DNA of 64,000 nt from Marinihelvus sp963695135 (GTDB taxonomy: Bacteria > Pseudomonadota > Gammaproteobacteria > Xanthomonadales > SZUA-36), in the NCBI GenBank assembly GCA_963695135.1, contig CAVOGA010000002.1:434001-498000 (forward strand), in the 5' to 3' direction. Made by a program: the position numbers and the translations under genes. The notes under the pieces were generated by a model, which had not been told where the DNA came from, did not search any database, and was given only the letters and a program-made list of their open reading frames with translations. Shown here in pieces: positions 10,254-18,244 of this stretch (positions are counted from its first letter, which is position 1; each line of letters starts with the position of its first letter).

Positions 10254-10389
10254 TGGAGGTTCCCGTGGAGGTTATGAACAGCCCGCTAGTTTAACGGCAC
10301 CGGGCCGGGCTGGCTACGCGGTGAGCGCATTCGGGGACATCAGCGGTTATATTGGCGCCTGGACCCGCCGGCAGCGAGAAAATCACAGC

Positions 10390-11205
10390 ATGAAACGAAC
10401 CGTTTTTTATATTTCGGACGGGACCGCGATCACGGCCGAGACACTCGGGCACAGCCTGATCGCCCAGTTTCCGGGTGTGGATTTCAAGCAGGTCCGGCTG
10501 CCTTTCGTGGACAGCGAGAGCGCCTGCCGGGAGGCGGTCGATGCCATCAACCGGGCCACGGAGCGCGATGGCGCCCCCGCCATCGTGATCAACACCATTG
10601 TCAACCAGTCCCTGTGCGCGATTATTGCCACCAGCCAGGGGGTGGTCCTGGACCTGTTCGATACCTTCCTGGAGCGCCTGGAGGGTGCGCTGGGGCAGGA
10701 GCACAAGCCCACCGTCGGACAGGCGCACGGGGTGACCAATTCCGATAAGTACGAGGGGCGCATGGATGCGACTCATTACGCGCTGAGTCACGATGACGGG
10801 ATGAACGTGGATTTTCGCGACGCTGACCTGATCCTGGTCGGTGTCTCCCGCTGCGGCAAGACGCCGACCTGCCTGTACATGGCCCTGCACTTCGGCGTCC
10901 GGGCAGCCAATTACCCCCTGACACCGGAAGACCTGGACGAGATGCGGCTGCCGTCGTTTCTGCGGCGCTACAAGTACAAGCTCGTCGGGCTGGATATCGA
11001 GCCTGAGCGTCTGGCCCAGATTCGCGAGACGCGCCGGCCGGGGAGCCGCTATGCCTCGTTGCGCCAGTGCCGGCAGGAAGTCCAGGCTGCGCAGAGCCTG
11101 CTGCGCCTTGAGGGCATACCGATGTTTGAAACGACCCACGCCTCCATCGAGGAGATTTCTTCGCGGGTACTCATGCAATTGGGGCTGCAAAGCGAGATGT
11201 TCTGA
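10390..11205 (+). CDS. ppsR: PEP synthase regulatory protein (DUF299 kinase/pyrophosphorylase)
   Basis: This bifunctional enzyme uses ADP to phosphorylate, and phosphate to dephosphorylate, a threonine next to the PpsA active-site histidine. The 271 residues begin MKRTVFYISDGTAITAETLG. The P-loop GVSRCGKTPT lies at about residues 153-162, followed by NYPLTPEDLD and the family signature RYASLRQCRQEV. The ATG at 10390 matches the family start. Its divergent partner ppsA is 136 bases away, where both promoters must lie. Confidence 0.95.
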   Translation: MKRTVFYISDGTAITAETLGHSLIAQFPGVDFKQVRLPFVDSESACREAVDAINRATERDGAPAIVINTIVNQSLCAIIATSQGVVLDLFDTFLERLEGALGQEHKPTVGQAHGVTNSDKYEGRMDATHYALSHDDGMNVDFRDADLILVGVSRCGKTPTCLYMALHFGVRAANYPLTPEDLDEMRLPSFLRRYKYKLVGLDIEPERLAQIRETRRPGSRYASLRQCRQEVQAAQSLLRLEGIPMFETTHASIEEISSRVLMQLGLQSEMF

Positions 11206-11313
11206 ATGGCTGCCGGAGGACGGATTGGGCAAGGCAGCGGGCGGAACGGTCTTACATTGTGCCACGACATACCGTCCTACCGTCAAGAATTGGCCGCGTG
11301 CTAAGCTCTCGCC

Positions 11314-11823
11314 ATGGTCTATTTCCGCGAAAATAACGGTCGCCTGGCAAAGCCGAAACTTCGAACCCTGCAGGAGACGCAGGCAGAGATTTATCGCCAG
11401 CTCCAGTTGCTGATCCCTGACGAGGCGGCCCGGGATGACCGTTTTCGTTCCGAGGTGTCCGGTTCGCCGGTTTTGCGCCTGGACATTCTCGAGCGGCATC
11501 CCTTTACACATTTTGTCCGCCTGACCTACGACTTCGAAAACCGGGAAAGGCGGCGCCTCGCGCCGGACGCCCACATTCGCGTTTACCAGGATGCGCGGCT
11601 CGCCGAGGTGACGGCTTTCAACTCTGAACAGGCGTTCAAGCGTTCCGCACACCCGTGGTATCCCAGCAGGCCGCTTCTGCAACGCGCCTGGCGGGAAAAT
11701 CTGGCGCTGGACAAATGGTTGGGGTATCTTTTGCAGCAGGGTCACAGCTTCGAAACCATGCGCGTGGCCGCGCAAGGGATACCGGAGGAAACGACGGTCG
11801 AAGCACCCGTGGAAATTGTCTGA
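11314..11823 (+). CDS. DUF1249 family protein (YqiB-like)
   Basis: This is a 169-residue protein of the DUF1249 family, known in E. coli as YqiB, with no assigned biochemical role. Typical segments are the start (MVYFRENNG), LDILERHPFTHFVRLTY, PDAHIRVYQDARLAEV, and a late KWLGYLLQQGHSF. No signal peptide or membrane segment is seen. A hairpin (AAACCC/GGGTTT, 11827-11844) follows the stop, but the next bases are the -35 of a tRNA promoter, not a T-run. It lies between ppsR and the tRNA pair. Confidence 0.85.
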   Translation: MVYFRENNGRLAKPKLRTLQETQAEIYRQLQLLIPDEAARDDRFRSEVSGSPVLRLDILERHPFTHFVRLTYDFENRERRRLAPDAHIRVYQDARLAEVTAFNSEQAFKRSAHPWYPSRPLLQRAWRENLALDKWLGYLLQQGHSFETMRVAAQGIPEETTVEAPVEIV

Positions 11824-11842
11824 AAAAAACCCTGCCGAGGGT

Positions 11843-11872
11843 TTGACAGGCCTGCGTCTTTGCCTTTAAGAT
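11843..11872 (+). promoter_or_regulatory. Sigma-70 promoter for tRNA-Ala/tRNA-Glu
   Basis: A perfect -35 TTGACA at 11843-11848 is separated by 18 bases from a -10-like TAAGAT at 11867-11872. The next bases, TGCGCGCC, form a GC-rich discriminator ahead of the tRNA at 11885. GC-rich discriminators are known to make stable-RNA promoters sensitive to ppGpp, so stringent control is inferred. Confidence 0.75.
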
Positions 11873-11884
11873 TGCGCGCCTTCC

Positions 11885-11960
<76 letters not shown>

Positions 11961-11966
11961 ATTACT

Positions 11967-12042
11967 GTCCCCATCGTCTAGAGGCCTAGGACACTAGCCT
12001 TTCACGCTGGTAACGGGGGTTCGAATCCCCCTGGGGACGCCA
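11967..12042 (+). tRNA. tRNA-Glu(TTC)
   Basis: The gene is almost identical to E. coli tRNA-Glu: acceptor GTCCCC pairs with GGGGAC, anticodon TTC lies at 12001-12003, and the T-arm ends GGTTCGAATCCCCC before an encoded CCA. Its 3' tail is echoed in the tandem repeats that follow. Confidence 0.97.
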
Positions 12043-12045
12043 TAT

Positions 12046-12231
12046 CCACAGAAAAACCCGCTCACCGAGCGGGTTTTTTTGTGGATAGGGGGTTCCTCAC
12101 CAGGAGGCGCAGCTGGCGCCTTGCGCCTGAGGGTTCGACAAAACGGCAGGACAGCCGTTTTGGACGCACGCCGTGCGCCCGCAGGGTGAGCGCCAGGATG
12201 GCGCGAATCACTCCCCCTGGGGACGCGCCAC
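12046..12231 (+). repeat. 186-bp direct repeat, copy 1
   Basis: The unit begins CCACAGAAAAACCCGCTC and ends GGGGACGCGCCAC. It differs from copy 2 at a single base (T at 12122, C at 12320). Within it are the terminator, a short GGCGC.../...GCGCC palindrome at 12106-12120, a strong stem 12139-12147 with 12154-12162 (CAAAACGGC/GCCGTTTTG), and GCGCCA-GGA-TGGCGC at 12190-12204. Its last 26 bases resemble the 3' end of tRNA-Glu with two small insertions. No coding gene is credible here; open frames through the repeats are by-products. Confidence 0.93.
12053..12080 (+). terminator. Intrinsic terminator of the tRNA operon (first copy)
   Basis: CCCGCTC pairs with GAGCGGG around ACC, preceded by an A-run and followed by seven Ts. 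Outer bases TATCCACA and TGTGGATA also pair, making a hairpin of about 45 bases. A second identical copy lies 198 bases downstream at 12251-12278. Confidence 0.9.
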
Positions 12232-12243
12232 ATTCAACATGGG

Positions 12244-12429
12244 CCACAGAAAAACCCGCTCACCGAGCGGGTTTTTTTGTGGATAGGGGGTTCCTCACCA
12301 GGAGGCGCAGCTGGCGCCTCGCGCCTGAGGGTTCGACAAAACGGCAGGACAGCCGTTTTGGACGCACGCCGTGCGCCCGCAGGGTGAGCGCCAGGATGGC
12401 GCGAATCACTCCCCCTGGGGACGCGCCAC
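12244..12429 (+). repeat. 186-bp direct repeat, copy 2
   Basis: This copy repeats at a period of 198 bases, with a 12-base spacer (ATTCAACATGGG) between the units. It carries the same terminator, hairpins and tRNA-Glu-like tail. After it, unique sequence resumes with CTACCATCTTGCAACC, leading to the small membrane protein at 12515. Confidence 0.93.
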
Positions 12430-12514
12430 CTACCATCTTGCAACCGCGTTTAAGGTAAACTCCCGTCGTAGGGGGATCTACCACGCATGCTTTTCTGGGA
12501 GCGCCGGCGAGGCC

Positions 12515-12895
12515 ATGAAAGACGACCCCATCAGGCTCACGGACAGCACACCGTATTTCGAGCGGCATTTCATGCTGATCGAGGATACGCCGAATGCCTA
12601 CGTCAGCGCATTTCGCGAGGCGCAGTTCGAGGCTCTGGCTAAACGCCGGCAGGGCACCATGGTGTTCTGGGCCGTGGTGGCGTTGAGTTTTCTGGCCTGG
12701 CTGGGCGGCATCATTCCCTTTGTGCTTGCGCTGCTTTTGATGGTCGGCATATGGGCGCTTGTCAGCTGGCGGAACCGTCACGAATCCCGACTGCTCGCCC
12801 GCACCTTTGAGTTGGCGCTCGAAGGCAAGGACCGCGCCTTCCAGGAGTACATGTGGCGGCACCTTGACCGGCGCATGCTCAGTGAGGGGCTCTGA
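12515..12895 (+). CDS. Small membrane protein of unknown function
   Basis: The 126-residue protein begins MKDDPIRLTDSTPYFERHF. A helical hairpin of two membrane segments lies at about residues 48-88 (MVFWAVVALSFLAWLGG and FVLALLLMVGIWALV). A charged tail follows (RLLARTFELALEGKDRAFQEY). The ATG at 12515 was chosen because upstream in-frame codons belong to the repeat. I do not recognise the family. It lies just upstream of moaA, but the gap and content do not suggest a molybdopterin role. Confidence 0.65.
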   Translation: MKDDPIRLTDSTPYFERHFMLIEDTPNAYVSAFREAQFEALAKRRQGTMVFWAVVALSFLAWLGGIIPFVLALLLMVGIWALVSWRNRHESRLLARTFELALEGKDRAFQEYMWRHLDRRMLSEGL

Positions 12896-12978
12896 GCCGG
12901 CTCGCGCAGACCGCGCAAAAACAGACACCCGGTGAATTTCACGGCAGCGATTTGTTCGAAACGATAAGATTCACAGCC

Positions 12979-14046
12979 ATGAGTCAAATCAGCAACATTG
13001 CCGGACGTCTCTCCCTGCACAATGTGCCCGCGGACCACAACGGTTATCCGCGCGACCGGCTGGCCCGTCCGCTTCGGGACCTGCGCTTGTCCGTACTCGA
13101 CCGGTGTAACCTGCGCTGCACCTACTGCATGCCGGAAGAATCGCTGCAGGGGCAGGGGAGCTTTCTGCCAAAAGAACAGCTGCTGACCGACGAGGAGCTC
13201 GTGCAGCTGGTCCGGGTGTTCGTGGAACTGGGTGTCAGCAAGATCCGGCTGACCGGCGGCGAGCCGCTTCTGCGTCCGGGATTGTCCGGCCTGGTCCGGC
13301 AGATCGCAGCGGTTCCCGGGGTTGAAGACCTGGCGCTCACCACCAACGGAATCCTGTTGCCGCGGCAGGCGCGCGACCTGAGGAAGGCGGGCCTGGGTCG
13401 CATCACGGTCAGCCTCGACAGTATTGACGAGGACACGTTCAGGACCATGTCCGGCGGGCGTGGCAGCGTGGCGGAAGTGCTGGCAGGCATCGCTGCCGCA
13501 GAGGACGCCGGTTTCCAGTCGCTGAAGATCAACACGGTGGTGCAGCGCGGCGTCAATGACGCAGGTGTCGAGTCCCTGGTCGATCATTTCCGGGGCACGG
13601 GTCACATTGTGCGACTGATCGAGTTCATGGACGTGGGTAACCTCAATCACTGGAGCCGCGAGCAGGTGGTGCCCAGCGCAGAACTGCTGGAGCGTCTCCA
13701 CGCCCGCTGGCCCCTGCGCTCCCTGGCCCACCGCGTGCCGGGCGAGACGGCCCGCCGCTATGCGTTCGAAGACGGCGCCGGTGAACTGGGCTTCATCAGT
13801 TCGATTACCCAGCCCTTCTGCGGTGACTGCACCCGCGCGCGGGTGACCGCGGACGGTAACTTTTATACCTGCCTGTTTTCCGGACGAGGCGCGGCCCTGC
13901 GACCCCTGCTGCGGCAGTCCGGTGAGGCGCCGGTGCTCGAGTTTCTCCGCGAGCACTGGGCCCGCCGCCACGATCGCTACAGTGAAATCCGCAGCGAGGC
14001 GGCGCTGGAGAAGGAGCGGGTGGAAATGTTCCGGATGGGTGGCTGA
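12979..14046 (+). CDS. moaA: GTP 3',8-cyclase MoaA
   Basis: MoaA is a radical SAM enzyme that, with MoaC, turns GTP into cyclic pyranopterin monophosphate, the first step to molybdenum cofactor. The 355 residues show the N-terminal cluster motif CNLRCTYCMPEE, LTGGEPLLR, TTNGILLP, the C-terminal cluster region CGDCTRARVTADGNFYTCLF and the conserved final Gly-Gly. The ATG at 12979 is preferred over a TTG at 12952. The next gene, moaD, overlaps the stop by one base. Confidence 0.97.
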   Translation: MSQISNIAGRLSLHNVPADHNGYPRDRLARPLRDLRLSVLDRCNLRCTYCMPEESLQGQGSFLPKEQLLTDEELVQLVRVFVELGVSKIRLTGGEPLLRPGLSGLVRQIAAVPGVEDLALTTNGILLPRQARDLRKAGLGRITVSLDSIDEDTFRTMSGGRGSVAEVLAGIAAAEDAGFQSLKINTVVQRGVNDAGVESLVDHFRGTGHIVRLIEFMDVGNLNHWSREQVVPSAELLERLHARWPLRSLAHRVPGETARRYAFEDGAGELGFISSITQPFCGDCTRARVTADGNFYTCLFSGRGAALRPLLRQSGEAPVLEFLREHWARRHDRYSEIRSEAALEKERVEMFRMGG

Positions 14047-14300
14047 TGACGGGACTCCGTAAAAACGTCCGCATCCGTTACTTTGCCGCATTCCGCGATG
14101 CCGCCGGCACCAGCGAGGAGCAGGTGGAGACCGCGGCGGAAACCCTGCAGGCGCTGTTCAGGGAAATGGTGTCCCGCCACGCGGGGCTGTTCGAGGAATC
14201 TGCTGCAAAGGTTGCGCGAAACGACACCCTGGCCGACTGGCAGGATGGCTTCGACGACGGCGACGAGGTGCTGTTTTTCCCACCGGTGGCCGGCGGATGA
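14046..14300 (+). CDS. moaD: Molybdopterin synthase sulfur carrier subunit MoaD
   Basis: MoaD is a ubiquitin-fold carrier whose C-terminal Gly-Gly is thiocarboxylated and donates sulfur to precursor Z in the MoaE complex. The 84 residues begin VRIRYFAAFRDAAGTSEEQV after a short leader and end DDGDEVLFFPPVAGG, the family hallmark. Its start overlaps the moaA stop and its end overlaps the moaE start by four bases, so moaA-moaD-moaE is a tight operon. Confidence 0.95.
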   Translation: MTGLRKNVRIRYFAAFRDAAGTSEEQVETAAETLQALFREMVSRHAGLFEESAAKVARNDTLADWQDGFDDGDEVLFFPPVAGG

Positions 14301-14755
14301 GTTTCACCGTCGGCAACGGGGTCATTGACGTTGAGGCCTTTCGGGCCGGCCTCGATGACCACAGCTGCGGCGCTGCGGTGTTTTTCGAGGGGCGCGTGCG
14401 CAACCACAACGAGGGACAAGCGGTCGACCGTCTGGAGTACGAAATTTATGAACCCATCGCGCTCAGCGAGGGTCAGCGGATTGTCGATGAGGCGTCACAG
14501 CGTTGGAACATCGAGCGGGCCGCCGCAATCCACCGCGGCGGGTTGCTGGCGTTGGGAGATGTCGCGGTTATTGTCGGTGTTGTGTCCGCTCATCGTGATG
14601 AGGCCTTCCAGGCGGCCCGCTACATTATTGATGAGGCCAAGCACCGGTTGCCGATCTGGAAACGTGAGCATTACCGGGATGGGTCACTGCGCTGGGTCAA
14701 CTGCCAGCGCTGCGGCCAGGCCCACGGTCACGAACACTCAGTCCCGCTCGAGTAG
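14297..14755 (+). CDS. moaE: Molybdopterin synthase catalytic subunit MoaE
   Basis: MoaE forms a heterotetramer with MoaD and inserts the dithiolene sulfurs. The 152 residues include CGAAVFFEGRVRNHNEG, LEYEIYEPIAL, the HRGG segment, VVSAHRDEAFQAARYIIDE and the active-site lysine region LPIWKREHY. The end overlaps the 3' end of moaC, which is on the opposite strand, by 18 bases. Confidence 0.96.
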   Translation: MSFTVGNGVIDVEAFRAGLDDHSCGAAVFFEGRVRNHNEGQAVDRLEYEIYEPIALSEGQRIVDEASQRWNIERAAAIHRGGLLALGDVAVIVGVVSAHRDEAFQAARYIIDEAKHRLPIWKREHYRDGSLRWVNCQRCGQAHGHEHSVPLE

Positions 14756-15257
14756 CGCTTTTTCCGTGGCGTCCAGGCCCTGCGGGTTGCGCCATTCCCC
14801 CTGCTTTCCACCACTCTTGTAGACGAGCACGATATCGGTCAGTTCCAGCGCCGCGTTCAGCGGTTTGCACAGATCCCAGAGGGTCAGCAAGGCAATATTC
14901 AGGCCGGTAAGCGCCTCCATTTCGACCCCGGTGCGCTCGTTGATTTCGGCCAGCGCATAGACCGTAACCGCGTGACGACCTGCATCCAGCCGCGTGTGGA
15001 TGGCGATCCGGTTCAGTGCGATCGGGTGACACAGCGGCAGCAGCTGGGGGGTAAGCTTGGCGCCCTGGATGCCGGCTATCTCCGCCATGGCCAATGGATC
15101 GCCTTTCGGGACCTTGCCGTCCCGCAGCGCTTCGAAGGCCTGTTTTGCCGAGCAGGATGGTGCCCCGCGCCAGGGCCCGCCGCCGGGTTTGAGGTTTCCC
15201 GGAAACGTCCGCCATGGCGAAACGCTGGCCGGTGATTTCCTGCTCGTGCTCTGTCAC
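14738..15257 (-). CDS. moaC: Cyclic pyranopterin monophosphate synthase MoaC, frameshifted
   Basis: MoaC completes the rearrangement started by MoaA. The N-terminal part reads MADVSGKPQTRRRALARGTILL in one frame. The rest (KQAFEALRDGKVPKGDPLAM, LLPLCHPIALNRI, INERTGVEMEALTG, VYKSGGKQGEW) is one base over. Deleting one A from the AAAA run (TTTT on the plus strand near 15143-15146) joins them as LLGKQAFEAL and gives about 172 residues, near family length. The start is GTG at 15257. It faces moaADE tail-to-tail, so it is transcribed separately from them. Confidence 0.92.
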
Positions 15258-15431
15258 GTGATTTGCTCCTTGTCGTTGCCTTTCCTGATGCGCATGACCC
15301 AGCCATCGTCCTGCGTTTGAACATTCATCCGCTTATTGTCCCTGATCCGCCGCGGCGGGCAAAGCCGGGTACTTGACCACTGCTTCACCGGCTCGCTAGT
15401 CTCCCGACACCTCTTGCCGGTTGAGCCAAAG

Positions 15432-16364
15432 ATGCCCGGTCGCCAATTTCTCAAATGCCTGGTCGCTCTGTCCGCGTTGGCAAGCCTGCCGCTGGGCGCA
15501 GGGGTGTTCGGCGATGGCGATCCGGCCAACGGCCCCGAAGATGACCGCAAGGGCATCAGTGTGGGCGGCCAGCCACCACCCGCGGCCGACTGGTACCGTG
15601 GTACGGGAACCATCGTCTGTGATGGCCGGGTGCGTGGCTCGGCGACCCTGCTGGATGTCTCGGCAATGGCGCCCGGGCTCGGTGGCGTCGTCCTGGCCAC
15701 CGCCGCCCACGTGCTTTACGACCTGGAGCAGCAGCAGCCGTGGAACAGTTGCCGGTTTGCGTTCATGGGTCTTGCGGCGCTGCCGGGGTACACCGCTCCA
15801 CTTGATCCCCGGCATCAGCTGCTCGGGCCCTTCCATCCCGGGTCTGAGCCGTCGGACCCGCAGCAGGGATCAGGCGACTGGGCCTTCCTGTGGCTGGGTG
15901 CGGAATGGGAGCCCCCATCGCCATGGTTCGCCTTTTTGCCGGTCGGCGCTGACCTCAGCGCAAACGATGTGTTGGCCGGGGCGCCAGGCAGCCCGCTCGG
16001 CCTGGTGGCCTGGGACCGGAGCCGCGGCGAGGTCAGCGTGATTACGGGTTGCCAGGGGGTGGTTTCCGGAACCGGTGATATTGGTGGCGGCGCCTGGCCG
16101 GGACAGTTGCTGGATGATTGTGACTCTGATCCTGGTGCCTCCGGGGGCGGGTTAATCCTGCAGGACGGCATGCACAGCCGGCTGCTGGCGATCCGGGGCG
16201 GCAGCCACTGGGACCCGGCCGTTTGGCCACTGGCAGAGTTCCCGGACGGTCCCCCTGCGGGTTCGACCTGGGACCCGTCACGTTTCACAAACTATGCGCG
16301 CACGCTCGACCAGCATCTTTTGGTGAGCCTTGGCCGCTGGCTGCAGGCCATCCCGCAACCATGA
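15432..16364 (+). CDS. Secreted trypsin-like serine protease (S1/PA clan)
   Basis: The 310-residue protein has a signal peptide (FLKCLVALSALASLPLGAG). A chymotrypsin-type triad is visible: His93 in LATAAHVLYD, Asp149 in SGDWAFLWL and Ser237 in DCDSDPGASGGGLIL. Cys63, Cys107, Cys207 and Cys230 could form disulfides. It has no PDZ domain, so it is not a DegP-type chaperone-protease. The substrate is unknown. ATG 15432 is chosen for the signal peptide. The gene stands alone between moaC (divergent) and the 355-base leader. Confidence 0.85.
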   Translation: MPGRQFLKCLVALSALASLPLGAGVFGDGDPANGPEDDRKGISVGGQPPPAADWYRGTGTIVCDGRVRGSATLLDVSAMAPGLGGVVLATAAHVLYDLEQQQPWNSCRFAFMGLAALPGYTAPLDPRHQLLGPFHPGSEPSDPQQGSGDWAFLWLGAEWEPPSPWFAFLPVGADLSANDVLAGAPGSPLGLVAWDRSRGEVSVITGCQGVVSGTGDIGGGAWPGQLLDDCDSDPGASGGGLILQDGMHSRLLAIRGGSHWDPAVWPLAEFPDGPPAGSTWDPSRFTNYARTLDQHLLVSLGRWLQAIPQP

Positions 16365-16719
16365 AACTTCGCGCTGGAACGGCATTGTCGCTTTGAACAA
16401 CTTTTTTCCCGCTAGCGGGTAATCCTGTTCAAGAGCGAATATTTATTCGTGCTTATTGCCTGAATTGTTGCACTGGTGTAACATTTATAACAATCACCTG
16501 TCCGTATTCCCCCTGCACGGACGCTAAGGTAAGTGATTTAGAGTGACAGGAGATCCAGGTCCGGAAAAGGCATCCGGGCCAAGGCGCAGGCCAAAGAATG
16601 GCACTGCAATTGCCACCCTGCCGGAAGCAGGGGACGCGTAAACAGCGGAATATCAGGACGTTACGCGCCTAACCCGAACAACGGGATCGCTTCCAGGAGA
16701 GTGAGCCGGAAGTCCGGAA
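16365..16719 (+). other. Long non-coding leader upstream of the PWGW protein
   Basis: No credible gene lies in these 355 bases. A possible promoter is TTGTTG (16465-16470) with TAACAA (16488-16493), 17 bases apart, in a short AT-rich patch. Downstream are several hairpins, such as CCCTGC-CGGAA-GCAGGG at 16615-16631 followed by GGACGCGTAAACAGC, and later GCCTAACCCG. This faintly recalls the c-di-GMP-I riboswitch (GNRA loop, then GGGACGCAAAGC), but several core bases differ. I call it a structured leader and no more. Confidence 0.4.
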
Positions 16720-17301
16720 ATGAATTCCGGGGTGGCCGGGCCAAGTGGAATCGGGATCTCAATCATGCTGTTTTACGCCGCACTTATCGTTGCAGGAGTC
16801 ATCGCAGCCGCCGTTGTCGTCTGGATCGCACGATCCATGATGGTCGCGGGTCAATCCGCTTATCGCACCATGGCGCCGAAAGGGCGCGGTGCTGATCAGG
16901 TCCGGCTGGCACATCTGAATTCAAACCTGGCCGCCGCGCCCGCCCCCTGGGGTTGGGGATCGAAAACCGGTGCGCCTGCGGGAAGCAAAATCAACGGCCC
17001 GCGGTTTCAGCGCGAGACGCTGAGCCCGTCCAAGTCCAAGGACTGGTCCGAACTGGAGCTGTATCAGCGCTCCCATGCGAAGAGCGCCATGGACCGTGAC
17101 AAGAGGTCAAGCACCACGGGTTCCGTGCGCAACCTCCTGACCGGTTACGACATGGAGCGGCCCACGGCGACCGACACGTCCAGCTGGCCTTATCGTAACG
17201 ACTTCAAACCGGAACTGGCGCGCCAGGCGGAAGAGCGTAATACGCAAACCGAAGCCCAGGCAGACGCCGGTGAACGGCCGACCAAGCCCTGGGGCTGGTA
17301 A
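16720..17301 (+). CDS. Single-pass membrane protein with PWGW motifs, unknown function
   Basis: The 193-residue protein (178 if the ATG at 16765 is used) has one membrane helix near the start (MLFYAALIVAGVIAAAVVVWI). A polar, low-complexity tail follows, with APAPWGWGS in the middle and PWGW as the last four residues. The tail is rich in Ser, Lys, Asp and Thr (RDKRSSTTGSVRNLLTGYD). ATG 16720 has a GGAAG-like ribosome site; ATG 16765 begins right at the helix. The paired PWGW motifs suggest a short binding peptide (inference). I do not recognise the family. Confidence 0.65.
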   Translation: MNSGVAGPSGIGISIMLFYAALIVAGVIAAAVVVWIARSMMVAGQSAYRTMAPKGRGADQVRLAHLNSNLAAAPAPWGWGSKTGAPAGSKINGPRFQRETLSPSKSKDWSELELYQRSHAKSAMDRDKRSSTTGSVRNLLTGYDMERPTATDTSSWPYRNDFKPELARQAEERNTQTEAQADAGERPTKPWGW

Positions 17302-17341
17302 GACGCGAACTTTACGCGCGAGCCCGGCAAAAACACGACGA

Positions 17342-18118
17342 TCAACGCCCCTTAACCGGGGCGTTTTTTTTTGCCGTCAGCGGATCAGGAAGCTCGATGC
17401 GCTCATTACCTGGAATCTTAATTCCCATCGGCACCTCCTCGACACCCATGGTGTCATTCGCGTGCGGCTTTAACTGCTGCAGGGCTTCATCCGGCGCGCC
17501 GTGCAGCCACTGATCTACCGCGCCCGCATCGGCGAGGATGGCGGGACTGCGGTGGTGACCCACGGAGGTGAGAACCGCGTTCGGCTCCACGGTGATGATC
17601 GCCACGCTGGGCTCCGGAATACCGGCGCGGTTGCGACTGAAGCTGGCCAACCCCGCCAGGGCCCAGAACGGGCGGTTCAGGGGAAATACGGCCCAGGGCA
17701 CCTGGGGATGTACCCGGCTGTCAAACTCGTAAAACCACGACACCCAGACCACGGACCGGTGGCCCTTGTTCCAGGCCGTCATGAAGGTTGGCGCAAAGGG
17801 CTGGTCCTCGTGACGCAGGCGCGCATTGGCCGTGGAGAGCAATTTGCCGGTCTTGGTGGTGGGTAATTGGCCCTTCGACCAGAAGGGCAGAAACGGCCAT
17901 ACCGCCTCAGTGGGCACATCCAGGCGGCCATCGAAGTAGGTCATTGGCAGGGTTTCCCACACCATGGAATCCGGATCGGATTTGCGCTGCAGCCGGGAGG
18001 GAGAGATGTTGATCCGGTTCTGCGGATCCACGGGGAGCATATCCGGGGGCGTCAGGCTGCCCGCCCAGGCGTAAATGTCTGTCCAGGAGAGCTGTGACAC
18101 CGCGGCTTTTCCACACAT
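17342..18118 (-). CDS. SRAP-domain protein (HMCES/YedK family)
   Basis: SRAP proteins form a covalent thiazolidine link through Cys2 to abasic sites in single-stranded DNA, shielding them. The 258-residue protein begins MCGK, giving Cys2 after Met removal. It has TANARLRHEDQPF (Asn in the abasic pocket), VVWVSWFYEFD (Glu), and HHRSPAIL (His). The length is a little above the usual 220-240. The start faces the nuclease-helicase pair, so two kinds of DNA repair lie next to each other here. Its 3' end is the terminator stem of the neighbouring gene. Confidence 0.9.
   Translation of the reverse strand: MCGKAAVSQLSWTDIYAWAGSLTPPDMLPVDPQNRINISPSRLQRKSDPDSMVWETLPMTYFDGRLDVPTEAVWPFLPFWSKGQLPTTKTGKLLSTANARLRHEDQPFAPTFMTAWNKGHRSVVWVSWFYEFDSRVHPQVPWAVFPLNRPFWALAGLASFSRNRAGIPEPSVAIITVEPNAVLTSVGHHRSPAILADAGAVDQWLHGAPDEALQQLKPHANDTMGVEEVPMGIKIPGNERIELPDPLTAKKNAPVKGR
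17344..17372 (+). terminator. Intrinsic terminator of the PWGW gene
   Basis: AACGCCCC pairs with GGGGCGTT around TTAACC and is followed by nine Ts. The same bases, read on the other strand, are the last codons of the SRAP gene, so one sequence is both protein end and terminator. Confidence 0.9.
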
Positions 18119-18244
18119 GTTCAGAGTGTAGCAGCGCCGGGCCAGGTCCAGGTGAGGACTCGTTCTCAGCTTTTGAGACGGAATCCCTTAAACTGGCGCA
18201 ATGGTCCGTCGTCGACATTCAAAGCCACTTGCCGGGTGCGCAAC

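Noticed and set aside
10291..11775. A long open frame antisense to ppsR and the DUF1249 gene.
   Set aside because: It covers two clear genes and has no family features; the same is true of similar frames at 22005-23309, 32417-33802, 45605-46861 and 57759-59012.
12081..12458. An open frame spanning both 186-bp repeats.
   Set aside because: It only translates the repeat twice, through hairpins and a tRNA-like tail.
16365..16719. Firm call of a c-di-GMP riboswitch.
   Set aside because: The core bases and spacing do not match well enough by eye; kept only as a weak possibility.
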